A stretch of DNA of 14,131 nucleotides from assembly GCA_039920165.1 (NCBI GenBank), contig JBDSEG010000083.1, positions 1-14,131 on the forward strand, read 5' to 3'. This DNA is from JBDSEG01 sp039920165. Its GTDB lineage: Bacteria > Pseudomonadota > Gammaproteobacteria > Burkholderiales > Burkholderiaceae_C. The position numbers and the translations under genes are program-made. Positions 1 through 6,987 of the stretch are shown one piece after another. Under the pieces are notes generated by a model, which did not search any database, was not told the DNA's origin, and worked only from the letters and a program-made list of their open reading frames with translations. Position 1 is the first letter of the stretch, and each line of letters opens with the position of its first letter.

Positions 1-723
1 GCGCGACAACGTCGCCTTGCCTGCATAGGTGCTGAACCAGAGGTGCGCACCGTCCAGGTCGAAGGTCGCACCGAGGACCTGCCCGCCTGGGACGAGCCGT
101 TCGAAGCTCTCGGCCGCGTCACGCGACAGGTACAGGCCATCCGTCGTGCCGACAGCGACGATGCGCGAGTTGGTCGGGTGTACCGCCAGGCTCTTGATCT
201 CGCCGCCCAAGCTTTTCGCGGTCGCGTGCGTCCACTTGAAGCCATCGTTTTCGGTGTGATACAGGCCCGGCTGGCTCATGCGCGAATTCCTGCCGAAATT
301 GTGCACGTAGACAGCGTTGGTGCCGTAGCTGGTCGCCAGCAGGTGGAAGTCCGATTCGCCTTCGAGCCCGAGCTTGCTCCAGGTCTTGCCGCCATCCACG
401 CTCTTGATCAGTCCGAACGGATTCGTGAGGCCCGATCCCGGCGCCGGATGCCCGCTGCTGTACAGGGCTTTGCCGGTGGCCGAGAAGCCCATGTAGTCGT
501 GGCTGGGGCCCTCCGCCTTGGACCAGCGGCCCTTGCCGCCGGTCTCGTAGATCGCCAGGCCGTGGTGGCTCGGAATCATCAGCCGGCTGCCGTCGGCGCT
601 GTAGGACAGGCCGTGCACGTGGGTCAGTGCCACGGCCTCCCCAGCGCGGGCAGTGAGTGTCACGCCGGTGGCCATCGCCAACGCGAGCATGAGAGCGGAT
701 ATCGTCTGTTTGTTCGATCGCAT
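1..723 (-). CDS. Secreted beta-propeller (BNR/sialidase-like) protein, F510_1955 glycosylhydrolase type, 3' end missing
   Basis: The frame is open for 241 codons from the ATG at 723 to the left edge, so the C-terminus is lost. An AAGGA ribosome site lies about 8 bases upstream of the ATG. Residues 1-28 form a Sec-type signal peptide (MRSNKQ, a hydrophobic stretch, then ARA-GEA). The mature part reads as propeller blades with sialidase/BNR-like repeats: THVHGLSYSADG, then SVDGGKTWSKLG near residue 110, TENDGFKWTHA near 158, and LYLSRDAAESFERL near 200. Each is the S-x-D-x-G-x-x-W/F type or a decayed form. This matches the exported proteins annotated as F510_1955 family glycosylhydrolases. Enzymatic activity is not established for them as far as I know, and I see no catalytic residues to assign. 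The Cys/His-rich exported protein lies 188 bases upstream on the same strand, so joint transcription is possible. The family call is fairly secure; the substrate is unknown. Confidence 0.75.
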   Translation of the reverse strand, partial: MRSNKQTISALMLALAMATGVTLTARAGEAVALTHVHGLSYSADGSRLMIPSHHGLAIYETGGKGRWSKAEGPSHDYMGFSATGKALYSSGHPAPGSGLTNPFGLIKSVDGGKTWSKLGLEGESDFHLLATSYGTNAVYVHNFGRNSRMSQPGLYHTENDGFKWTHATAKSLGGEIKSLAVHPTNSRIVAVGTTDGLYLSRDAAESFERLVPGGQVLGATFDLDGAHLWFSTYAGKATLSR

Positions 724-911
724 GGAAATCCTTCCGGTGTTGTCAGGGGAAACAGTTCGTCGACGACAGGCGGGGCCGGGGCTGCGTGACGTGCAGGGAT
801 GCATGGCCGGCCTATGCTCTTCGACGCCTGCGCGGCCCGGCACACAGGCACGGCAACGCCCGGCGGCGAACCTGCCCGACCGGGCCAGTCAGCACTCGCC
901 GGGGTCCAAGG

Positions 912-1349
912 TCAAATGCGGAAGCAGCAGTGCAGGATCGCGTGCGGCGGATCCGCCTTGGGCAGCAGACCATCCGCGGCCGTCGACGCGCGCTGGATGC
1001 CGGCGTGAAGAACCGTCAGCTCCCGCGGGTACAGACTGGTCGGAATGGCGGCCGACACGCTCGGCGACGGCTTGCCGTCGGCATTCTGCTGGCTGGACTG
1101 GCAATGCGCGGCGCACAGGTTGGGCTGAGCCGGATCCATGGCGGCGTGGCCGAGGTCGCCATCGGCCAGGTCGGCCATAGCCGTGCCAGACATGGCCACG
1201 TCAGTTCCGAAACCCCCAGCCCGCCGCATCGACGCGCCCTGCGCTCCCGCGCATGCATATGCGGCGACCATCATCTGGGCGAACACCATCACGCCAACCA
1301 GCAGGCGGGCGATGAATCGATTCACGTTGCGGGGGATCAGCACAATCAT
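912..1349 (-). CDS. Small exported Cys/His-rich protein, copper-resistance-associated (CopL-like) candidate
   Basis: A 145-residue protein. The ATG at 1349 is chosen because TAGGA lies 6 bases upstream; an internal GTG at residue 9 has no ribosome site. Residues 10-33 form a signal-like helix ending in AYAC. The mature part has two clustered Cys/His motifs: NLCAAHC (C79, H82, C83), followed by a Q/S-rich linker, and HCC (H140, C141, C142) in a C-terminus ending HCCFRI. Such layouts occur in small exported proteins encoded beside copper-resistance genes in proteobacteria, including CopL-like proteins. Metal binding is inferred from the ligand pattern, not shown. The beta-propeller protein gene follows 188 bases downstream on the same strand and CorA ends 150 bases upstream. 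No copper ATPase, multicopper oxidase or two-component system is visible in the window. It could instead be an uncharacterised periplasmic protein whose cysteines form disulfides. Confidence 0.65.
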   Translation of the reverse strand: MIVLIPRNVNRFIARLLVGVMVFAQMMVAAYACAGAQGASMRRAGGFGTDVAMSGTAMADLADGDLGHAAMDPAQPNLCAAHCQSSQQNADGKPSPSVSAAIPTSLYPRELTVLHAGIQRASTAADGLLPKADPPHAILHCCFRI

Positions 1350-1412
1350 TCGTTCCTACGGCCGCCATGGAAGTTCCCTCGACGAGCATAGCGCCATGCA
1401 AGCGGCGTCGAT

Positions 1413-1425
1413 TCGCACAGTGCGA
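1413..1425. promoter_or_regulatory. Short perfect dyad upstream of the Cys/His-rich protein gene
   Basis: TCGCAC and GTGCGA form 6-base inverted arms around one central base, about 64 bases upstream of the start at 1349. It lies in the 150-base gap after corA, where the promoter of the small exported protein should be. I could not pair it with convincing -35 and -10 boxes, so an operator role is only a suggestion. Confidence 0.2.
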
Positions 1426-1499
1426 GCGTGGAGATGATGTCGCGACCCTTAGATTCGGCACATCGCAGATTGCCTTCACGAATTCGTTCTGCGCATTTC

Positions 1500-2465
1500 T
1501 CACAACCACCCGACCTTCTTGAAGCGCCGGTACAGGACGTAGCAGACGAGCGCGATCACCCCCAGCGCGGCCGGGTAGCCGTATTTCCATTTCAGCTCGG
1601 GCATGATCTCGAAATTCATGCCCCAGATGCCTGCAAACGCGGTCGCGGCGGCAAAGATGCCGGCCCAAGCGGCGAGTCGCTTCGTGGTCTCGGACTCCTC
1701 GATCGTCACCATCGACAGATTGACCTGCATCGCGATGCCGATCGTGTCGCGGATGCTGTCCAGCGATGCGTGGATGCGCATCAGATGGTCGTAGACATCG
1801 CGGAAATAGGCGCGGCTGTTTTCGCAAACGGCCGGCACGCGTCCGCTGAAGAGCTTGGCGGTCGACTCCATGAGCGGCGACACCGCGTGTCGCAGTTCGG
1901 TCACCCGGTGCTTGAGCGCATACAGGCGCTGGATATTCTCGCGCCCGGCGCCGCGGCCGAAGATCTGATCCTCGATCGTTTCGAGCTCGGCCTCGAACAG
2001 TTCGACGATCGGGAAATAGCGGTCGACCACCGCGTCCATCAGCGCATAGAAGACGAAGCCCGCGCCGTGCTTGAGCAGGTGCGGCTCGCGCTCGGCGCGC
2101 TCGCGCACCCCCAGAAAACTCTGCGCGCTGTGGGTGCGCACCGAGAGCACGAAATTGTGGCCGACGAAGACGTCGACCTCGCCCATCTCGAGTTCGTGGT
2201 CGTGCGCTTCGGCGAGCTTCATGACGGCGAAGACAACATCGCCGTATTCCTCGATCTTCGGCCGCTGGTTGCCCTTGCGCGCATCCTCGATCGCGAGTTC
2301 GTGCAGGCCGAATTCCTCCTGCATCTGAGCGAGTTCGGTCGCATCGGCATCGAGCAGCGCGACCCAGACGAAGCAGCCCGGTCGCGCGAGGTAGTCGCTG
2401 ATCTGTTCGACCGTGATGTCCGAGAGCTTCTTGCCTGCTTCGTAGGCAACGCAGTTGATCAGCAT
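1500..2465 (-). CDS. corA: Magnesium/cobalt transporter CorA
   Basis: A 321-residue protein of normal CorA length. The ATG at 2465 has an AAGGA site about 9 bases upstream. Residues 1-245 are the cytoplasmic funnel domain, rich in acidic and helical segments (for example FEAELETIEDQIFGR). The C-terminus carries transmembrane helix 1 (about 262-282), the family signature GMN at 282-284 in GIWGMNFEIMPEL, helix 2 (about 297-312), and a basic tail RRFKKVGWL. The GMN loop is the selectivity filter for hydrated Mg2+ (also Co2+ and Ni2+) in the homopentameric inner-membrane channel. It stands alone: the preceding same-strand gene is the broken binding protein ending 75 bases upstream, and the next gene downstream is 150 bases away. 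A CorA paralogue with efflux or zinc preference cannot be excluded from sequence. The family call is very secure. Confidence 0.95.
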   Translation of the reverse strand: MLINCVAYEAGKKLSDITVEQISDYLARPGCFVWVALLDADATELAQMQEEFGLHELAIEDARKGNQRPKIEEYGDVVFAVMKLAEAHDHELEMGEVDVFVGHNFVLSVRTHSAQSFLGVRERAEREPHLLKHGAGFVFYALMDAVVDRYFPIVELFEAELETIEDQIFGRGAGRENIQRLYALKHRVTELRHAVSPLMESTAKLFSGRVPAVCENSRAYFRDVYDHLMRIHASLDSIRDTIGIAMQVNLSMVTIEESETTKRLAAWAGIFAAATAFAGIWGMNFEIMPELKWKYGYPAALGVIALVCYVLYRRFKKVGWL

Positions 2466-2540
2466 GGCGCGGTTCCTTTGGAGAATCGTGCCATGGATTG
2501 GGGAGCCGGCGGGTTCAAGGGCAGCGGCGGCGACTGCCGT

Positions 2541-3570
2541 TCACTCGAGAATCCGATCGGTGCGGTGCAGCACCGACTGCGGGATCGCCAGGCCGAGCGC
2601 TTTGGCGGTCTTCAGGTTGATCATGAGTTCGAATTGGGTGGGTTGCTCGACCGGCAGCCTGGCGGGGTCGGCCCCTTTCAAGATTCGATCCACATACCCC
2701 GCCGCGCGCCGCACGCTGGCATCGATATCGGGCCCATGGCTCAGCAGCGCTCCGCCTTCGACCCACGGGCCCCACCCACATACAAGGGGTATATGTCGCT
2801 GCGCAGCGAATTCGGTGATTCGCTGCCGATTGAAGGACATCAGCCGCGAAGATACGACGACGATGGCTTCTGGCCGGCCTGCGCCAGCCGCTGCGTCGAA
2901 ATCGGACGGACCGCGCACTTCCAGCGATTGAACGTGAATCCCGAGCATTGCCCCGGCGGCCTGGGTTTCTGCATATTCCGGATCGATATGGTCCGGGTTC
3001 CAAAGAACGCCGACCCGGGCAATCTTCGGTGCGGATTCCTTCAGAAGCTGAAGTCTCTTGGCAGCCAACTCGGACGAAATGAAGGTCACGCCGGTCACGT
3101 TGCCGCCCGGCTGTGCCAGGCTTTTGACCAGGCCCGACCGCACTGGGTCCACGCTGACGGCCATCACGACAGGGATCGTCCGCGTCGCATTGCGGGCGAA
3201 GGGCGCGACATCGCCGCCGAGGGCAACAATGAACCTCGGGATCGAGGGCGACCAGTTCCGCGGCCAAGTTGGCGAGCCGATCGGGCTTGCCTTTGGCATA
3301 GCGGTGAACCAGCGGCAGGTTCTTTCCTTCGATCCAGCCGAGTTCGCCCAAGCCCAGGCGAAAAGCGCGGAAACTCGGATCGTCATTCGGCGTGCTGAAC
3401 AGCAAGACACCCACGCGCACCGTTTTCCCAGCCTGCGCGCGGGCAGCAAGTGGCATCGCCCACAGCACGCTGGCCGCAAGCCAGAACTGCCGTCGCCGAG
3501 TACCGACGAGGGCTGCGACTGCTGCCGGCAAGGGGCTGACGCCGAACGCGTCGCGCGTGGTGCAGTTCAT
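2541..3570 (-). pseudogene. ABC transporter substrate-binding protein, interrupted by a one-base frameshift
   Basis: Two overlapping minus-strand frames join into one binding protein of about 342 residues (the family PF04392 is usually about 320-340). The N-terminal part starts at the ATG at 3570, with AAGGA upstream, and reads to ELVALDPEV. It then loses homology at about 3232. The other frame continues with IVALGGDVAPFARNAT and ends at 2541 with LHRTDRILE. Removing one of the two A bases at 3232-3233 (plus strand) restores DPEVIVALGGD. The N-terminus has a Tat-like signal (RRRQFWL at 25-31, cleavage near ARAQA-GK at 47). The C-terminal half keeps family motifs such as PGGNVTGVTF and PVEQPTQFELMINLKTAKALGL. 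No permease or ATPase gene is adjacent. The gene is divergent from the isocitrate dehydrogenase gene, 142 bases away. It is either a recent pseudogene, since both halves are otherwise well conserved, or a base-calling error. Confidence 0.85.
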
Positions 3571-3712
3571 GGGAGGATTCCTTTGCGAGCGCTTGCCGGC
3601 CTGCAGCCATGGCGATGGCGAGCCCGTCAGGGTTTCGCCGAGGTGCCGACGTTATCCTGTTGCGGTCGCGGCGCGTCGCCCTCTCCCGTCGACCGAACAC
3701 ACGAAAGCCTGC

Positions 3713-4744
3713 ATGACCCCTCCCATCCCCGTAACCCTCATCCCCGGCGACGGCATCGGTCCCGAGATCGTCGACGCGGCGCTGGCCGTGCTGGAGGCTC
3801 TCGACGCGCGCTTCGAATGGGACCGCCAGGTCGCGGGCCTGGCCGGCATTGCCGCCGCCGGCGACCCGCTGCCGGATGCCACGCTCGCCAGCATCCGGCG
3901 CACCCGCCTCGCGCTCAAGGGGCCGCTGGAGACGCCGTCCGGCAAGGGCTATCGCTCGTCCAACGTGCGCCTGCGCGAGGAGTTCGAGCTCTACGCCAAC
4001 TTGCGCCCGGCGCGCACCATCATCCCGGGCGGCCGCTACGACAATATCGACCTGGTGGTGGTGCGCGAAAACCTGGAAGGCCTGTATATCGGCCACGAGC
4101 ACTACATCAAGATCGACGACGACCCGCACGCCGTCGCGATGGCGACCGGCATCAATACCCGCCAGGGCAGCCGGCGCCTGCTCGAGTTCGCGTTCGAACA
4201 CGCGCTGGCGACCGGCCGCAAGAAGGTCACGATCGTCCACAAGGCGAACATCATGAAGGCGCTGACCGGCATCTTCCTGGAGACCGGCCTCGAACTCTAC
4301 GAGCGCAAGTACAAGGGCAAGTTCGAGCTCGACACCGTGATCATCGACGCCTGCGCGATGAAGCTCGTGCTCAAGCCGTGGCAGTTCGACATGCTGGTCA
4401 CGACCAACCTGTTCGGCGACATCCTGTCCGACCTGGTCGCCGGGCTGGTCGGCGGCCTCGGCATGGCGCCGGGTGCCAATATCGGCACCAACGCGGCGAT
4501 CTTCGAGGCGGTGCACGGATCTGCGCCCGACATTACCGGCAAGGGCATCGCCAACCCCACCGCCCTGCTGCTCGCCGCGGCGATGCTGCTCGACCACGTG
4601 AAGATGAGCGACCAGGCCGCTCGCCTGCGCGAGGCGATTTCGGCGACCGTCAACATCGACAAGATCCGCACCGGCGACGTAGGCGGCACGGCCAACACGG
4701 CGGCGTTCACGAAAGCGCTGGTGAGCCGGATCGCGAATGGTTGA
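3713..4744 (+). CDS. NAD-dependent isocitrate dehydrogenase (isocitrate/isopropylmalate dehydrogenase family)
   Basis: A 343-residue protein. The ATG at 3713 is chosen because the homology starts at MTPPIPVTLIPGDGIGPEI; the frame is open further upstream but unconserved and runs into the divergent gene's region. Family residues are in order: GDGIGPE at the N-terminus; S82, N84 and R88 in the S-x-N-x-x-x-R substrate segment, which marks isocitrate rather than isopropylmalate enzymes; R98; R118 and Y125; K177; and metal ligands D212, D236 and D240. After HGSAP come D273 and I274, the pair seen in NAD enzymes where NADP enzymes have K and Y. It should therefore convert isocitrate to 2-oxoglutarate with NAD+ in the cytosol. 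Homoisocitrate or a related 2-hydroxy acid remains possible. It ends 24 bases from the convergent FAD monooxygenase gene and has only a weak GAAAG ribosome site. Confidence 0.88.
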   Translation: MTPPIPVTLIPGDGIGPEIVDAALAVLEALDARFEWDRQVAGLAGIAAAGDPLPDATLASIRRTRLALKGPLETPSGKGYRSSNVRLREEFELYANLRPARTIIPGGRYDNIDLVVVRENLEGLYIGHEHYIKIDDDPHAVAMATGINTRQGSRRLLEFAFEHALATGRKKVTIVHKANIMKALTGIFLETGLELYERKYKGKFELDTVIIDACAMKLVLKPWQFDMLVTTNLFGDILSDLVAGLVGGLGMAPGANIGTNAAIFEAVHGSAPDITGKGIANPTALLLAAAMLLDHVKMSDQAARLREAISATVNIDKIRTGDVGGTANTAAFTKALVSRIANG

Positions 4745-4768
4745 CGGGGAGAGGAAGCAGCCCTGCGC

Positions 4769-5899
4769 TCAGCGACGCCCCGCCCACGCCTCGTAGCCGG
4801 CGAGAAATTTTGGCGAGACGCGGCGCAGGCGGTCCGGATCAACGCGGCCGCTGCGCTGGATATAGCTCCACGCAAGCGCCCAGGGTTCGAGCTGCATATG
4901 CTGCGCAAAATCCTCGTACCACTGTGCGCTGGTGTTGGCGGCGGCGGCGAGCTTGTCGACGATGGGCCGGCGCGCGGCCTCGAAGGCGGCCAGTGCTTGC
5001 GCCACGTCGGCGTTCTCGCGCAGGGCTTTGGCGAGCGCGATCACATCCTCAAATGCGAGACGCGTGCCCGAGCCGATCGAGAAATGCGCGGTGCGCAGTG
5101 CATCGCCGACCAGCACCTGGTTGCCGACGTACCAGTGCTGGTTGCTGAGCTTCGGAAAATGCCGCCACAACGATTTGTTGACGACCAGGCCGTGGCCGTC
5201 GAGCGTTTGCGCGAAGACCGTTTCGCAGCGCGCGCGGGTCTGCGCCTCGTCCATGCCCGCGAAGCCGGCGCGCTGCCAGGTCGCGGGATCGCACTCGACG
5301 ATGAAAGTGCTCATCGCGTCCGAATAGCGGTAGTGGTGGGCGTTGAAGTGGCCCCATTCATTGGCGACGAAGGTCTGGCTCAGGGTCTCGAAACGCTTCG
5401 TCGTTCCATACCAGACGAAGTGGTTCGAGAGCGGTTCGATGCGGGTGCCGAAGTCCACTTCCTGGCCACGTCGCACGAAGGAATTGGCGCCGTCTGCGGC
5501 GACGACCAGATCGTGGCCGTCGAGCTCCGCGCGGTCGCTCACCGCATGCTCGAACTCGGGAGCGACGCCGACCGCGGCGAGCCGCTGCTGCATAAGCTGC
5601 AGCAGGTGCAGGCGGCCGATCGCGGCGAAGCCGACACCGTCGATCGCGATGCGCTCGCCGCGGTGGTAGATCGTCAGATCGCGCCAAGTCTGCATCGCCG
5701 GGACGATGAGCGCATGCGTTTCGGGATCGTCCTCGCGCAGGAAGTCGAGCGCGCGGTCGGAGAACACCACGCCGAAGCCGAAAGTCGATCCGGCTGGGTT
5801 CTGCTCGACGATGCGCAATTGCACCGAAGGGTTCTGGCGCTTGAGCAGGTAGGCCAGATACAGGCCGGCCGGGCCAGCGCCGACGATGAGCACGTTCAC
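4769..5899 (-). CDS. FAD-dependent monooxygenase, salicylyl-CoA 5-hydroxylase / anthraniloyl-CoA monooxygenase family
   Basis: A 376-residue flavoprotein. The start is a GTG at 5899 with AGGAG 7 bases upstream. It has the p-hydroxybenzoate hydroxylase fold motifs: GAGPAG at 7-12 (ADP-binding), ADG at 135-137 (DG motif), and GDALRTAHFSIGSGTRLAFED at 265-285 (GD motif binding the FAD ribityl chain). The stretch AHFSIGSGTRLAFEDVIALA is characteristic, to my knowledge, of hydroxylases acting on aromatic CoA thioesters. Anthraniloyl-CoA monooxygenases of about 765 residues carry an added old-yellow-enzyme reductase domain. This protein stops after the hydroxylase part, as in the single-domain salicylyl-CoA 5-hydroxylases. 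It is probably the last gene of a garD-led operon, 52 bases after the binding protein. No CoA ligase or ring-cleavage gene is in view, so the substrate is inferred only from family resemblance. Confidence 0.82.
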   Translation of the reverse strand: MNVLIVGAGPAGLYLAYLLKRQNPSVQLRIVEQNPAGSTFGFGVVFSDRALDFLREDDPETHALIVPAMQTWRDLTIYHRGERIAIDGVGFAAIGRLHLLQLMQQRLAAVGVAPEFEHAVSDRAELDGHDLVVAADGANSFVRRGQEVDFGTRIEPLSNHFVWYGTTKRFETLSQTFVANEWGHFNAHHYRYSDAMSTFIVECDPATWQRAGFAGMDEAQTRARCETVFAQTLDGHGLVVNKSLWRHFPKLSNQHWYVGNQVLVGDALRTAHFSIGSGTRLAFEDVIALAKALRENADVAQALAAFEAARRPIVDKLAAAANTSAQWYEDFAQHMQLEPWALAWSYIQRSGRVDPDRLRRVSPKFLAGYEAWAGRR

Positions 5900-5951
5900 G
5901 ACACTGCTCCTGTTACGGTCCTGCCTTGAGGTCGACCCAGAAAACGCCGCG

Positions 5952-6947
5952 TCAACCCCCGATCACACGATCAGCGCGAATCAGCATCGACTGCGGAAGT
6001 TGAAGGCCGAGCGCCCGCGCAGTGCCCAGGTTAATGACGAGCTCGTACCTGGTCGGCTGCTCCATCGGCATCTCGCCGACGCGCGCACCGCGCAGCACGG
6101 CAGCCACCATCTCTGCACCGCGCCGCCATATCGCCGGAAAGCTGAACCCGTACGACATGAACCCGCCGGTCGCAACCCACACGTCATGGTGGAAGACGGT
6201 GGGGATACGCGCTCGCCGGGCAAGCTCGTGGATATCGCCGCGCAAGGGCACCCACAGTGCAGAGCCAAGCACCAACATCGCTTGCGCATTAGCGCGAACC
6301 GCTTCTGCGAAGCCGGCTTCCAGGTCGAACGGCGGGCGCTTGAGATCGATCACCTGCAGCGACAGGCCAAGCCGGCGCGCGGTGCCGCGGGTGAGCGCAA
6401 GTTGCGCGCCGGTCTGCTCGTTGGCGAGGACCGCGACCTTGTCGGCCTGCGGCAGCGCTTCCCTTAGAAGTTCGAGTCGCTTCGACGGTAGGGCCGATTG
6501 GAGCGCCGTGATGCCGGTGACGCGGCCGCCAGGGCGTGCCAGGCTCGCAACGTCTCCGGTCGCGACAGGATCGAAGTCGACCGCGACGAAAACGATCGGC
6601 GTAGCGCGCGTTGTACTCGCTAAGGCGGCCAGGTTCGCCTCGGGACCACTGCCAAAAAAAGCGTCGCATTTCAGGCGCGCTAGCTCGGCCGCCATTGGCG
6701 GCAGCATCTCGAGCCGGTTGTCGGCATGGCGGCGCTCGATCACGAGGCTGTGGCCCTCGACCAAACCCAGCTCGCCCAGTCGCTGCACGAAGGCGACGTG
6801 CTGCGGCTCTTTTCCAATCTCGCCGACACTGAGCCAGCCGAGCCGATAGGTTCGTCGCGCACTCTGGGCTGAGGCAGTACCTGCTCCCGCCAGCGCTCCC
6901 GCGCCGACAAAGGGCGCGACACCCAACAATGTTCTCCTGGAAATCAT
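5952..6947 (-). CDS. ABC transporter substrate-binding protein (PF04392 type), Tat-exported
   Basis: A 331-residue protein. The ATG at 6947 is chosen over an in-frame ATG at 6986 because TAAGGAG lies 7 bases upstream and the protein then starts directly with the Tat-like signal MISRRTLLG, a hydrophobic run, and GTASAQSA (cleavage near residue 28). The mature part has the two-lobed periplasmic binding protein layout of this family: LGWLSVGE, a helix FVQRLGELGLVEG, TPIVFVAVDFDPVATG, LARPGGRVTGITAL, and the closing EQPTRYELVINLGTARALGL near the C-terminus. It would bind an unknown solute in the periplasm. It lies 40 bases downstream of garD and 52 bases upstream of the FAD monooxygenase, on the same strand. 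No permease or ATPase is encoded here, so it either uses components encoded elsewhere or acts as a sensor or orphan binding protein. It is a paralogue of the broken gene at 2541-3570. Confidence 0.9.
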   Translation of the reverse strand: MISRRTLLGVAPFVGAGALAGAGTASAQSARRTYRLGWLSVGEIGKEPQHVAFVQRLGELGLVEGHSLVIERRHADNRLEMLPPMAAELARLKCDAFFGSGPEANLAALASTTRATPIVFVAVDFDPVATGDVASLARPGGRVTGITALQSALPSKRLELLREALPQADKVAVLANEQTGAQLALTRGTARRLGLSLQVIDLKRPPFDLEAGFAEAVRANAQAMLVLGSALWVPLRGDIHELARRARIPTVFHHDVWVATGGFMSYGFSFPAIWRRGAEMVAAVLRGARVGEMPMEQPTRYELVINLGTARALGLQLPQSMLIRADRVIGG

Positions 6948-6987
6948 GCGGCTCTCCTTATGCGCCTCGCGAATTGATGCGGCCACC

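Noticed and set aside
660..851. Short minus-strand frame overlapping the start of the beta-propeller gene
   Set aside because: It overlaps the signal peptide region of the real gene in another frame and shows no motif.
1428..3398. 656-codon plus-strand open frame
   Set aside because: It lies antisense to corA and to the broken binding protein gene, both of which have clear family motifs. Its translation is rich in His, Arg and Asp with no recognisable domain, as expected for a shadow frame in high-GC DNA.
3058..5148. 696-codon plus-strand open frame
   Set aside because: It overlaps the isocitrate dehydrogenase gene in another frame. Its Arg/Gly/Pro-rich composition is typical of a shadow frame.
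5900..5951. Separate promoter or terminator between the binding protein and the FAD monooxygenase
   Set aside because: The 52-base gap holds a ribosome site but no convincing promoter boxes or hairpin with a T-run. An operon is the simpler reading.
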